NCBI RefSeq assembly: GCF_900142085.1
Contig: NZ_FQZQ01000028.1
Coordinates: 1 to 37,019, forward strand
Source of the DNA: Shimia gijangensis
GTDB lineage: Bacteria; Pseudomonadota; Alphaproteobacteria; Rhodobacterales; Rhodobacteraceae
Length of the DNA stretch: 37,019 nucleotides
Direction: 5' to 3'
Shown here: positions 19,096 to 27,704 of the stretch, in pieces
How positions within the stretch are numbered: the stretch's first letter is position 1
Layout: every line of letters begins with the position of its first letter
Translations under genes and position numbers: made by a program
Notes under the pieces: model-generated
The model's input: only the letters and a program-made list of their open reading frames with translations
What the model was told of the DNA's origin: nothing
Databases searched by the model: none

Positions 19096-20595
19096 TTATT
19101 CTCCAGTCGACTTAAGCGGCGAGCGTTGTTTGAAAAGGCGTCCCCAGACCATCGGGCCAAACAGGGCCAGAACCGTGAGAACAAAGAAGAAGAGCGACAA
19201 GGGGCGGGTCAGCATGAGCCACCATTTTTCGTCCAGCATGACCATGGACTGACCCAACCGGGTTTCCAGCATACCGCCCAAGATCAAGCCGATAGCCATG
19301 GGTACAACCGAAAAACCGTGACGGCGCATGAAGAACCCGAGGATGCCGGAACCGATGGCAATCCATACATCCATCATGGATTGTTCCAGCGCATAGGCGC
19401 CGACAATCGAGAAGATGAACACAATGGGCCAGAGTATCTGGATCGGAATCAGCGTGACACGGGCGAAAATCTTGGCGCCCCAAAGGCCGATGAAGAAAAA
19501 GATCACATTGACCAGCATCATCGACCAGAAGATTGCGAAGGCAAAATCCGCCTGCTCAGTGAACATAGTGGGGCCAGGGCGTAGCCCGTGAACCATCAGA
19601 CCCGCCAGAATAACAGCGGCGGTCGGGCTGCCTGGAATACCCAGGGCAAGGGTCGGCACCATCGCGCCACCTGTGGCCGAGTTGTTGGCCGCTTCTGATC
19701 CAGCGATGCCTTCGAGTGAACCCTTGCCGAACTCTTCCGGGTTTTTCGACCAACGTTTGGCTTCGTTATAACCAATCATCGAGGCAACGGTTGCGCCTTC
19801 GGCTGGCAGAATGCCAATGAAAGTACCAATGCCTGAGGAACGCAGAATGGTTTTCCAGACACGTTTGTAATCTTCTCGGCTGGGTAGCATGATGGCTTTC
19901 ATAATGACCGGCTTGCGTTCCACATGCAGGTTATCGGCCTGAACAAGCAATTCACTGATGCCAAAGACACCAATCATGACGGGCACAAAGGGAATGCCTT
20001 CGCTCAGTTCATTCATACCAAAAGTGAAGCGTTCGACCGAGGTCAGCAGGTCAATGCCAACCGTCGCAATCACCACACCAAACGCACCGGAAAGGATGTT
20101 TTTAATGGGGGAGCCATCGCCGATGGTGGCCAGCATGGAGAGGCCAAAGACGGTCAAAGCAAAATACTCGGGCGGTGCAAAGTTATACGCGGCACGCGCC
20201 ATCAGGGGGGCGGCGGCCATCAGGCACACAACCGAGATGATGCCACCGATGGTCGAGGACACAGCGGCCATGCCAAGCGCGCGGCCTGCCTCGCCTCTTT
20301 GGGCCAAGGGATACCCGTCAAGGCACGTGGTGGCACTGGCAGAAGTTCCCGGAGTGTTGATGAGAATGGCGGTTATCGCACCCGCAAAGGTGGCGGCACA
20401 GTAAATTGTTGTCAGAATCGCAATCGCCGGGACCGGATCCATGGTGATCGTAAATGGCAAGAGAAGGGCGACGCCTGTGGTGGCGTTGAGACCCGGAAGG
20501 GCACCGACAAGTACGCCTCCAAGCGTGGCGGCAAAGATCAACGCTAAAAGGTGCGGATCGGCCAACGCCATGAGTCCGTTAAGAGCTGCTTCCAT
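19096..20595 (-). CDS. tctA: Tripartite tricarboxylate transporter, large membrane subunit
   Basis: A 499-residue integral membrane protein of normal TctA length with about 12 hydrophobic segments. It contains [19 protein letters not shown] near residue 32 and [16 protein letters not shown] in the middle, the two repeated pyrrolysine-like loops of this family. With TctB it forms the permease that takes substrate from the periplasmic TctC. In this operon the substrate is likely a sugar acid or related carboxylate rather than citrate. Confidence 0.95.
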   Translation of the reverse strand: MEAALNGLMALADPHLLALIFAATLGGVLVGALPGLNATTGVALLLPFTITMDPVPAIAILTTIYCAATFAGAITAILINTPGTSASATTCLDGYPLAQRGEAGRALGMAAVSSTIGGIISVVCLMAAAPLMARAAYNFAPPEYFALTVFGLSMLATIGDGSPIKNILSGAFGVVIATVGIDLLTSVERFTFGMNELSEGIPFVPVMIGVFGISELLVQADNLHVERKPVIMKAIMLPSREDYKRVWKTILRSSGIGTFIGILPAEGATVASMIGYNEAKRWSKNPEEFGKGSLEGIAGSEAANNSATGGAMVPTLALGIPGSPTAAVILAGLMVHGLRPGPTMFTEQADFAFAIFWSMMLVNVIFFFIGLWGAKIFARVTLIPIQILWPIVFIFSIVGAYALEQSMMDVWIAIGSGILGFFMRRHGFSVVPMAIGLILGGMLETRLGQSMVMLDEKWWLMLTRPLSLFFFVLTVLALFGPMVWGRLFKQRSPLKSTGE

Positions 20596-20600
20596 GATCT

Positions 20601-21083
20601 TTATCCGTACCAGAGGTTGGTGAGCAGGCCGCGTGGGAAGCGGACTTCGAAAATGCCGTCAAACAGAAAGAAGACGGCGATGGGAGCGATAAGCCCAACA
20701 AGAACAATGGCCAAGACGCGACGCTCTCCCCATAGGGCAGTCAGCGATGCGGCGAACAAACCAAGTGCGAGAAACAAATCCACCTGGGAAATCAGCAGAA
20801 ATCCGATCAGCAGGCCCATGGTCATCTGGACCATTTTTGTCAGGCGTTCGGGCGCTTCGCTTTCGTCGCGAAACAACAACCAGACCGACAACATGATGAT
20901 CAGGCCGATCACAAGCTGTGGAAAATCCGATGGCTGCATGCCGCGCTTGAGAATGGGGGGAACGCGCTCGAATTGTGTGGACAACCAATAGGCCCAAACA
21001 CAAAACGCGATGATCCCCAGAGGGACGGCATAGCGGGATATGTCCCGGCGGGACTTGTCAGTGGTATCAGGGGCGTCTTGCAT
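20601..21083 (-). CDS. tctB: Tripartite tricarboxylate transporter, small membrane subunit
   Basis: A 160-residue protein with four hydrophobic segments (about 17-34, 48-66, 85-105 and 118-150), the usual TctB size and poorly conserved sequence. It lies five bases before tctA, and is separated from tctC by a strong hairpin. Assignment rests mainly on topology and position. Confidence 0.9.
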   Translation of the reverse strand: MQDAPDTTDKSRRDISRYAVPLGIIAFCVWAYWLSTQFERVPPILKRGMQPSDFPQLVIGLIIMLSVWLLFRDESEAPERLTKMVQMTMGLLIGFLLISQVDLFLALGLFAASLTALWGERRVLAIVLVGLIAPIAVFFLFDGIFEVRFPRGLLTNLWYG

Positions 21084-21111
21084 CTCGTCTCATTCCTGAA
21101 AAAGGAAGGGA

Positions 21112-21139
21112 GGCACGGCGGCAGTGGAGCCGCCGTGCC
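21112..21139 (-). terminator. Attenuator-like hairpin between tctC and tctB
   Basis: GGCACGGCGGC (21112-21122) and GCCGCCGTGCC (21129-21139) form a perfect 11-bp stem with a 6-base loop. On the minus strand it is followed by TCCCTTCCTTTTTC. It lies 11 bp after the tctC stop. Such partial terminators after a binding-protein gene let that protein be made in excess over the membrane subunits. Confidence 0.75.
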
Positions 21140-21150
21140 CGGTGGCTATC

Positions 21151-22101
21151 TTACTCGATGAAGCCAAGCTCTTTCAGAGCCGATTCCATGTCAGTGACCA
21201 TGGTTGTGATCTGATTGCCCCATTCTTCCGAGCCAACAACCGAAGTGCTATCGAGGCCAACCGATTCAAGGAAACCCTGATACACGCCGTGGTTCATCGA
21301 CTTCATCAAAGATGTTTCGATTTTTTCTGCGATTGCGTCTGGGGTGTCTTTGTGAACCACAAAGCCACGTACAGTCGAGAAGCTGACATCGATTCCCATT
21401 TCCTTGGCAGTCGAAACGTCCGGCAGACCAGCCATACGTTCGTTGGCCAGCACCACAATCGGGCAGACATCGCCTGCGTCGATTTGAGAACCGGCTTCTG
21501 CTAGGTTCAGAACAGCTGCGTCAACCGCACCTGCAACCAACTGAGTGGCCAATTCGCCACCACCATCAAACGGAACGATCTTCGGAGTCTGCATGCCGCC
21601 TTTTTTGGTGAACATAAAGGCCGACACGTCATCGATGTTGCCCAAGTGCGTGGTGCCATAGCTAATCGGCGCCTCTTTTTGAGCTGCAACAAAGGCTTCT
21701 GCGTCTGCATAAGCACCACAGCGAACCATTAGGATCTGTGGATCATCCGTACCACGTGCAATCGGGCGAATGTCGTCCAAGGTCATCTTGGTCTTACCCT
21801 TGGCAACAGTGGCCGCGTGTCCAATGGTGAAAGTCAGGATCGAGTATCCGTCTGACGGAACAGTCAAATAGTAATCCATGGCAACGGCACCGCCGCCACC
21901 CTTTTTGTTGACGACAACCATGTCCGCCTTCAGCTCGCGGCGGGCGCGCAGCATCATCATACGTGTGGTGACGTCGGTTCCGCCACCGTTGCCAGCGTGC
22001 GTGACGACCTCGATGGTTTTCGATGGGTATTCATCGGCGCCTGCGATGGTTCCTGTCAGGGTCATGGCGACAACCGATACGGTAGCAAGAAAGTTTTTCA
22101 T
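21151..22101 (-). CDS. tctC: Tripartite tricarboxylate transporter, periplasmic binding protein
   Basis: A 316-residue TctC/BugT-type protein with a Sec signal (MKNFLATVSVVAMTLTGTIAGA) and YPSKTIEVVTHAGNGGGTDV just after it, the first ligand-binding loop of the family. The mature protein would bind the substrate in the periplasm. The ATG at 22101 follows GGAGGAAC; an upstream frame to 22113 is disregarded. It is the first gene of the operon. The normally basic/neutral ligand-loop residues read GNGGGTD. Confidence 0.93.
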   Translation of the reverse strand: MKNFLATVSVVAMTLTGTIAGADEYPSKTIEVVTHAGNGGGTDVTTRMMMLRARRELKADMVVVNKKGGGGAVAMDYYLTVPSDGYSILTFTIGHAATVAKGKTKMTLDDIRPIARGTDDPQILMVRCGAYADAEAFVAAQKEAPISYGTTHLGNIDDVSAFMFTKKGGMQTPKIVPFDGGGELATQLVAGAVDAAVLNLAEAGSQIDAGDVCPIVVLANERMAGLPDVSTAKEMGIDVSFSTVRGFVVHKDTPDAIAEKIETSLMKSMNHGVYQGFLESVGLDSTSVVGSEEWGNQITTMVTDMESALKELGFIE

Positions 22102-22183
22102 TAGTTCCTCCAAGGGTTTTCAAACCGGCGCTCCCTACGGCCGATTCGTAATCTCGTGGTTACGATCTATCAGGTATATGGTG

Positions 22184-22197
22184 TTTGGTATACCAAA
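22184..22197. promoter_or_regulatory. GntR-type operator TTTGGTATACCAAA
   Basis: A perfect 14-bp palindrome 83 bp upstream of the tctC start codon. TGGTATACCA is the core of operators bound by FCD-type GntR proteins such as ExuR/UxuR. Related partial sites lie on both sides (GGTATATGG near 22173 and TTGGTACCA at 22231-22239). The operon's own GntR protein is the likely binder. I could not assign convincing -35/-10 boxes. Confidence 0.7.
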
Positions 22198-22600
22198 AAC
22201 TGACAACACCTAAATTTGATGGGCATTGACTTGGTACCAGACACTTGAAGGAGGCTAACATTGTTTAAGCAATCGAGGTCCGCCGAAAGCCACCGTCCGA
22301 GATTTTCGCAATAGGTGAAATGTGCTGGTAGCCGTCATTGGTGCATGCGCAGCGAATGCACACAAAGTCCGCATGCCCGTCATTGGCGCTCACCGCAGCT
22401 AATGACCGCAATCCGCCTTTCAGTAGGCGACGTGAACGGCCCTGAGCCGACCTTGGTGCTTTGTGCAGCGAATGGCAGCTGCGCCCATTTTCAGGCGTCC
22501 GATTGATTTCGAACAGGGCGCCTCGTGTTCCGCCCGCGCTGCAGAATTTGGAAGAACATTCAAATTCTGTTATTCAACAACGGTGAAAAGGAGGACGGCC
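22198..22600. other. Intergenic region between tctC and the DUF1059 gene
   Basis: About 400 bases without a supported gene. It contains two copies of a GCAGCGAATG motif (22348-22357 and 22465-22474) and a block ATCCGCCTT-N8-CGACGTGAACGGC (22411-22440) that recurs at 31933-31963. These look like degenerate Roseobacter intergenic repeats. A frame on the plus strand from 22463 is open but its real start is at 22601. Confidence 0.5.
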
Positions 22601-22801
22601 ATGACAAATGCATTTTCATATGCCTGCAAGGACTGTGAGGGGATGGAGGCTTGCCCTGCGAGCTTCGTAGCCGAAACGACGGACGAAGTTTGGAAGCTCG
22701 TGGAGCTTCATGCTCAAATCGCTCACAATGAAAGTTCCACGGACTGGGATAGCGAGACACGAGAGTATCTTGGCACGTTGATCAAGCCTATTTCCGTCTG
22801 A
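22601..22801 (+). CDS. DUF1059 small protein
   Basis: A 66-residue protein with YACKDCEGMEACPASFVA near the start and ELHAQIAHNES in the middle. The spaced Cys and His residues and TTDEVWKLVELHA match DUF1059, a small family of unknown function thought to bind metal. The start is fixed by AAGGAGG just upstream. It is the first of three plus-strand genes, though 213 bp separate it from the next, so it may be its own unit. Confidence 0.75.
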   Translation: MTNAFSYACKDCEGMEACPASFVAETTDEVWKLVELHAQIAHNESSTDWDSETREYLGTLIKPISV

Positions 22802-23014
22802 CCCCGGTCAAACCAGACGCAGGCAGCGTTGTTGCCCAATAATCATCTTGGAGAGCAGCGGGTGTAAGGTCAGCTTCCCGCCCATTGTCGACCTTCGGGA
22901 CGACCGCGCGAAGGTCTGAATTGAATCGAACACGACATTCGTAAAGTAAGGTGATATAAGTGGACATTGAGGCAGTCATGCAAGCAGAAACCCAGCCATC
23001 AGGAGGGGCACAGC

Positions 23015-23308
23015 GTGATTATGCGGATTTTTCAGGTAACAACACAGGAAGGCAAGGAACGAGAATTCGAGGAGTTCTTTTATGAAACCGCGATCCCATT
23101 GATGAAAAGTACTGACGGAATTGTTCAAGTCTTACCGGGTGCACCTCGAACCAACAGCCCACGAGAATTCAGTTTCGTGATGATTTGGAAAGATTTGAAA
23201 ACGCTCAAGGCCTTCGTGGGTGACGATTACCAATCACCACATGTCGATCCTGCTGAAGCCGAATTGGTCGAGTCTAGAACAATCAAGCATTACCAACTTG
23301 TGGAGTGA
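23015..23308 (+). CDS. Antibiotic biosynthesis monooxygenase-like (ABM) protein
   Basis: A 97-residue ferredoxin-like small protein. MRIFQVTTQEGKEREFEEFF and SFVMIWKDLKTLKAFVG are the first and later strand-helix pairs of a dimeric alpha+beta barrel, as in ABM/quinol monooxygenase-like proteins. GTG at 23015 is preferred because AGGAGG lies 8 bases upstream; ATG at 23021 is the alternative. No catalytic residues can be assigned. The following GFA gene starts six bases after its stop, so the two form a unit. Confidence 0.65.
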   Translation: MIMRIFQVTTQEGKEREFEEFFYETAIPLMKSTDGIVQVLPGAPRTNSPREFSFVMIWKDLKTLKAFVGDDYQSPHVDPAEAELVESRTIKHYQLVE

Positions 23309-23313
23309 CACTT

Positions 23314-23796
23314 ATGGAAGTTAATGGGGTCGAGAGATACTCGGGAAGTTGTGGATGCGGTCAACTGACATACCGGCTGTCATCCGGTCCCATGATTGTA
23401 CATTGCTGCCATTGCAAAGAGTGCCAAAAGCAAACCGGGTCAGCCTATGTCTTGAATGCAATTATCGAAGCAGACCGAGTCACATGGGATGGTGATGCGA
23501 CCGAGCACAACCTTTCAACCCCAAGCGGCAAAGGCCAGGTAATCACGAGATGTGCTGACTGTGGTACCGCCGTGTTTTGCAGTTATTTGGTTCGACTAGG
23601 GAAGCTTAAGTATATCCGTGTCGGGACACTGGACGATCCTGACGTGTGTTGGCCCGACGTTCAGATATTCACGAGCAGCAAGCAGCGCTGGGTGCCATTG
23701 AATCCAGATATTCCAAGCTTTGAGGAATTTTACAACTTCCAAGATGTTTGGCCTGAGGCTGCATATACGCGGCTAAATGCCGTGTTCGGAAAATGA
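23314..23796 (+). CDS. GFA-family zinc protein
   Basis: A 160-residue protein of the Gfa/CENP-V family. The zinc-binding cysteines read GSCGCGQLTY, HCCHCKECQKQTGS and RCADCGTAVF. GFA proteins were named for glutathione-dependent formaldehyde activation, but the activity has been questioned and most members have unknown roles. ATG at 23314 follows GGAG with good spacing; a GTG at 23305 overlapping the upstream stop is possible. It is coupled to the ABM-like gene. Confidence 0.85.
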   Translation: MEVNGVERYSGSCGCGQLTYRLSSGPMIVHCCHCKECQKQTGSAYVLNAIIEADRVTWDGDATEHNLSTPSGKGQVITRCADCGTAVFCSYLVRLGKLKYIRVGTLDDPDVCWPDVQIFTSSKQRWVPLNPDIPSFEEFYNFQDVWPEAAYTRLNAVFGK

Positions 23797-23950
23797 ACTC
23801 AAACCTTCGGTCGGCTCTAAGCCCATATCCAGCGGCCCAAGAGCGAATGTCTGGAGAGCTAAAGCCCAGCTACTGTATGGGCTAACAGTGACGGTGGTCT
23901 GGTGATTTTCAATATCGTGCGCAACAGCCCGCTCCTTACCGCAGACTATT

Positions 23951-25669
23951 TCATTCAGGCAAGCCGGCTCGCAGTAGAGCCTTGATGTCATCTCGAACAC
24001 CATCCTCCGCGCTGTAGAGCTGAGTTTTAGCCCAGTCCTGAACTGTGAAGTCGGGGCGGTGTCTTAGTAACTGCGCTGCCTGCTTGCGGGCAGCCTGCTC
24101 GTCGTCGAGTTGCATGTAGACTATCGTGAGATCGACAAGTCCAAACCCTTCAACTTGTGCGCCATAGTTGCGAAATGCCAAAATAGCCTCATCAAACCGT
24201 CCCACCGACCGGAGCGCGAAGCCATACACGCCATAATACCATGCTGGATGCTTGGGGCAGAGCCGCATCGCCCGTTCTGAGGTCCCTACAGCTTCGGTCG
24301 GTCGTCCATCGAATATCAGAGACAAAGCCAAACGAATTGTCACTTCGGCATGGCTGGGGTTTAGTTCCAGAGCCTGTTTGAACCGGGATATCGCACTTTT
24401 TACATCACCCTCGAGATTGTCTGCGAATCCTAGTACGCCATAAGCTTCGGCATTTCCGTCATCGACGCCTAGAGCGCGTTCGGCCCAATCCCGCATCAAT
24501 TCCACCGAGTGACTACGCGACGCGCTGAAACCATGGCGGGCGTCCATTCCGTGGGTCAGCGCCAGTGTGCTCATTGCCGCAGCATATTTAGGGTCGAACT
24601 TCAGCGCTTTTTCAACCATCATCCGAGCCGCAGTGTTGGTTTCTTTCGTCACACTACGCATCTTCTCAGTCGCCCGAACGTGCATTTCCCAGGCATGGAG
24701 GTCTTGCGTTCCAGAGGCGCGCTCAACAGCCATTTCGCCTTCAAGGATTTCTCCGTGCAGCGCCTTGGCGATGTTCAGCGAAATGTCATCCTGCAAATCA
24801 AAGATATCTTCCAGTTCGCGGTCGTATCGTTCTGTCCAAATGTGATGTCCGGTGCCGGCATCAACCAGTTGCGAGCTAATACGAATGCGGCTTCCAGCTT
24901 TGCGAATACTGCCCTCCAGAATGTGGCTGGCACCCTGCTCCTCCTTGACTTGCCGCACATCAACGCTTTGCCCTTTGTAGCCTGCAGTAGAATGGCGCGA
25001 CACTACGATTAGTCCGGGCACCTTGGATATTGTGGTGATAATTTCTTCCGACAGCCCGTCTGCCAAAAATGCTTGATCGTCGTTGCCAAAAGTTTCAAAA
25101 GGCAGGACGGCAATGACCGGATCGATTTGCTTAGAAATCTTCGTTTGCGTCGCCGCGCCGTTCCCAGGCCAGGCGTAGGCTGTTACTGGCCGTTCAATGT
25201 TTTTGAGGGCTTGCGGTCCAAGGCCGACGAATTCCTCTTCGACCTTGCCACGTATTTGTTCGTAAGCGGACTGCGAAATGCAGAGCCCACCTGGCTCCGC
25301 GACTGCTTCTAGCCGGGCAGCGACGTTCACCCCCTCTCCGAACAGATTGCCGTCCTTCAGGATCACATCACCAAGGTTAAGGCCGCACCGAAACAGCATT
25401 TGATTTTCTTGCGATTGTGCAGTGGCGCGATCTAACAGTTCCTTTTGGATGACGATGGCACATCGCGCGGCTTGAACTGGGCTACTAAACTCCGCGATGA
25501 CACTGTCCCCTGAACTGCCGAACACCCGACCGCCATACTCTTCGATGTGTAACTCAATTATTTTTCTGCAAGCCAACAGGTCATCAAGCGTCGCCTCTTC
25601 GTCGCAATGCATCAACCGCGAATAGCCGACGACATCCATCGCAAGAATTGTCACCAGACGACGGTCCAA
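23951..25669 (-). CDS. Class III adenylate/guanylate cyclase with TolB-like and TPR regions
   Basis: A 572-residue protein. The cyclase domain (about 1-165) has metal-binding Asp12 (MDVVGYS) and Asp55 (GDSVIAEF) and the transition-state pair Asn115/Arg119 (NVAARLE), so it should be catalytic. Residues 183-300 (VIAVLPFETF, ADGLSEEI, HILEGSIRKAG) are the TolB/FlgO-like region usual in rhizobial and Roseobacter cyclases, followed by TPR-like helices (about 355-530). No membrane segment is seen. Translation starts at TTG 25669, supported by GGGAGG six bases upstream. It stands alone. Such proteins turn an unknown signal into cAMP. Confidence 0.88.
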   Translation of the reverse strand: MDRRLVTILAMDVVGYSRLMHCDEEATLDDLLACRKIIELHIEEYGGRVFGSSGDSVIAEFSSPVQAARCAIVIQKELLDRATAQSQENQMLFRCGLNLGDVILKDGNLFGEGVNVAARLEAVAEPGGLCISQSAYEQIRGKVEEEFVGLGPQALKNIERPVTAYAWPGNGAATQTKISKQIDPVIAVLPFETFGNDDQAFLADGLSEEIITTISKVPGLIVVSRHSTAGYKGQSVDVRQVKEEQGASHILEGSIRKAGSRIRISSQLVDAGTGHHIWTERYDRELEDIFDLQDDISLNIAKALHGEILEGEMAVERASGTQDLHAWEMHVRATEKMRSVTKETNTAARMMVEKALKFDPKYAAAMSTLALTHGMDARHGFSASRSHSVELMRDWAERALGVDDGNAEAYGVLGFADNLEGDVKSAISRFKQALELNPSHAEVTIRLALSLIFDGRPTEAVGTSERAMRLCPKHPAWYYGVYGFALRSVGRFDEAILAFRNYGAQVEGFGLVDLTIVYMQLDDEQAARKQAAQLLRHRPDFTVQDWAKTQLYSAEDGVRDDIKALLRAGLPE

Positions 25670-25837
25670 ATCAGGCCTCCCTTCAAGTAGATGTTTAACA
25701 GGGGTTGAGACATGAACCTAACATTGTTCTGCACATATTGCCCTATTAATACCGTTACTCTGAAAGCGCAGTCCCAGAACGCCGAGCTTTACGTCTTGGT
25801 CTGGAAAATCCCACACAACCGACACTCACCTCACCAA

Positions 25838-25860
25838 CACCTCTACGTCCGCTTTTCCAC
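25838..25860. repeat. 23-bp direct repeat, copy 1
   Basis: CACCTCTACGTCCGC followed by TTTTCCAC. A copy with a single difference lies at 26575-26597, 737 bp away, on the other side of the bufferin-like gene. Similarity continues weakly downstream (purine-rich AGAAAAA, then CAGCCGAGGG). Confidence 0.7.
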
Positions 25861-25912
25861 CTAGCAAGAAAAAAGGTTGCTCCCCCGGCCAGCGCACTGC
25901 CAGCCGAGGGCA

Positions 25913-25940
25913 TTGTCAGACTAAAACCATTTGCTATACT
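25913..25940 (+). promoter_or_regulatory. Sigma70-like promoter without an obvious gene
   Basis: TTGTCA (25913-25918), a 16-base spacer and TATACT (25935-25940) each match the consensus at five of six positions. Transcription would run from about 25947 through the 26010-26031 hairpin and then antisense into the bufferin-like gene. Confidence 0.4.
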
Positions 25941-26071
25941 TTTTGAGTGGATATCGGGTGGGTTTCAATTGCTGATGTTTGGCGAAAGCAAATCAAATAT
26001 AGAGATTTACCCAATCCATAAAAGGATTGGGGTGGGAGTGGCGGCCACACAGCTTTAATCTGACAATACCT

Positions 26072-26380
26072 TCAGGAGGGTAGGTCACGCTCCATTGGCT
26101 TGAGAGATGGTTCGCGTTCCTTTCCGTCTGCCATGTCCGGCAGTACTATTTCCAAGCAGGTACCTTGATCCACCAACGTCCATGCATTCCCCTGATAATC
26201 GACGATTGACGTTCCGGCGCAAGTCGTACCAGGTCCAGCACCACAATGATTTTCGCCAGCTTTCGATATACCGTAGCATTTCTCTTGGGGGCCTGCTTCG
26301 GAAATGGTCGGGCTTACTGCCACTGCCACTGCCGCTGTTACGGCACTTGCGAGGGTCAGGGCTGTGGTTCGGTTTGGCAT
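26072..26380 (-). CDS. Bufferin-type (DUF2282/BufA1-like) precursor peptide
   Basis: A 102-residue secreted small protein. A Sec signal ([23 protein letters not shown]) is followed by [33 protein letters not shown] and QGTCLEI. The four cysteines (35, 46, 54, 75) and the CYG-AG-C, CAG-VDY, GTC pattern match DUF2282, the precursor family of bufferins: copper-binding RiPPs whose cysteines are modified by a DUF692 (MNIO) enzyme with a DUF2063 partner. Neither partner gene is in this window. About 25 charged residues beyond the last Cys are longer than usual. The start is supported by GGAAAGGA. Confidence 0.75.
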   Translation of the reverse strand: MPNRTTALTLASAVTAAVAVAVSPTISEAGPQEKCYGISKAGENHCGAGPGTTCAGTSIVDYQGNAWTLVDQGTCLEIVLPDMADGKEREPSLKPMERDLPS

Positions 26381-26729
26381 GATGATCCTTTCCTAAATGG
26401 TTTGGGCTCAATACGTGGCGCCAAATTGAGGACCGACTTCAGTATTCCTGAAGACGCAGAAATCCGGCATGTGTTTTCAAAGAATGCCCTCGAAGCAGCG
26501 AACGATGTGAGCCAAAACGAGAAATTGAACGATGCTAACGTAGCACATTTTACTCAACTTTGCACACATCCCGCCACCTCTACGTCCGCCTTTCCACTCA
26601 GAAGAAAAAGCAAAGCGCAACACCCCCCCCCCCCGCCATCGCCAGACAGCCGAGGGATTGCTTAAGGCACTCTCCTGGTGACGACACGATCTGCTAACAA
26701 CTGCACGCGCGCAACCCAACTTGATATCC
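26381..26729. other. Intergenic region upstream of the bufferin-like gene
   Basis: About 350 bases without a gene. It holds an inverted repeat CTTCAG-TATTC-CTGAAG (26437-26453), 57 bp upstream of the bufferin-like start and a possible operator; the second copy of the 23-bp repeat (26575-26597); and a run of 12 C (26623-26634). Confidence 0.45.
26575..26597. repeat. 23-bp direct repeat, copy 2
   Basis: CACCTCTACGTCCGC followed by CTTTCCAC; differs from copy 1 (25838-25860) at one position. Downstream it runs into a purine-rich stretch and a 12-C tract. Confidence 0.7.
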
Positions 26730-27578
26730 TTACCCGGGGTTGCTCGCCTCGAAAAAGTTGATTTTGGCAGGGATGCGCACACCTTTAAGCGTCTCAAATT
26801 TCCGGTACTCGTCGAAAACTGCCGAAGTAATTGCTGCCACATCTGCGTCTGACCCTGAATACTTCTTCAGGATACGTGCCGCTGGGCCTATGTTTGAGGC
26901 GAGAGACGCGACGCGTTCAAGCGGGCCAGAATGCATGAGAGTGACCATTATAATTTGACCGGAGACATTCCGAAATCCGGATTTTTCAAGTAACGCGATC
27001 ACATGATCGACGTTCTGGAACCCAAGCGGACCTGGGGCGTTTGGATCGGATCTGTCTGGGGGCCCAAGTTGGTCCACGGCTGCGTTTTTGGGTGCCTCAA
27101 ACCAAGGATTTCCCTTCATCGGCGCCCAGGCTGCTATGGCTAACCTCCCACCGGTTTTCATATGACTTCGGATGTTTGCAAAGGCAGCGACCGGATCCGC
27201 AAAAAACATCGCGCCGAATCTGGATATCACTAGGTCGAACGGCCCGCCCGGTATTGCGTTTGTCTGCGCATCCAGCAAACTATACGTGAGGCCCGAATTG
27301 GCTTGGCAATCTTGAGCCTTCGCGTGCCGCAGCAACGGCTCGGAGATGTCCACGGCAGTGACGTAACCCCCCGGTGAAACGAGCTGGGAGAACGCCCTAG
27401 CAGTAGCTCCGGTTCCGCAACCAATATCTAGCAAATTTTCGCCGAGCTTTGGTCGAGCTCGGTCAACGAGGGCTTGATTGACGCTTTCAAACACAGCGTC
27501 CAGCTCATCCTCAAACTGGATCCACTTGAGGCCTAGCTTAGAATTCCAATAGTTCACCTGATCCTTGTTTCCCGGCAT
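26730..27578 (-). CDS. SAM-dependent methyltransferase
   Basis: A 282-residue class I methyltransferase. LLDIGCGTGATARAF (49-63) is motif I, VTAVDISEPLL is the acidic residue binding the ribose, and FDLVISRFGAMFFADP is motif IV with the post-motif helix. The form resembles the UbiE/Methyltransf_11/25 group. ATG at 27578 follows GGGGGATC; an upstream frame to 27665 lacks support. Substrate unknown. It is divergent from the integrase cassette and separated by 351 bp from the bufferin-like gene, so a link with that peptide is only possible, not indicated. Confidence 0.83.
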   Translation of the reverse strand: MPGNKDQVNYWNSKLGLKWIQFEDELDAVFESVNQALVDRARPKLGENLLDIGCGTGATARAFSQLVSPGGYVTAVDISEPLLRHAKAQDCQANSGLTYSLLDAQTNAIPGGPFDLVISRFGAMFFADPVAAFANIRSHMKTGGRLAIAAWAPMKGNPWFEAPKNAAVDQLGPPDRSDPNAPGPLGFQNVDHVIALLEKSGFRNVSGQIIMVTLMHSGPLERVASLASNIGPAARILKKYSGSDADVAAITSAVFDEYRKFETLKGVRIPAKINFFEASNPG

Positions 27579-27704
27579 TTCTGATCCCCCATCTGGGACA
27601 ATAGTATAGCACAACTCGCTCCGCACGGTTCGCAACGCCGTCCGCCAACCATAAAACCGAGCCAACCTCCGTATCTAAATAGATAGCTACAATGGAGGTT
27701 TCTC

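Larger units (their letters stand above)
25670..26071. other. Intergenic region upstream of the cyclase, with repeat and hairpin
   Basis: About 400 bases without a gene. It contains the first copy of a 23-bp repeat (25838-25860), a plus-strand promoter-like sequence (25913-25940), and a hairpin CCCAATCC-N6-GGATTGGG at 26010-26031. No ORF with a ribosome site follows the promoter, so a small RNA is possible. Confidence 0.45.
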
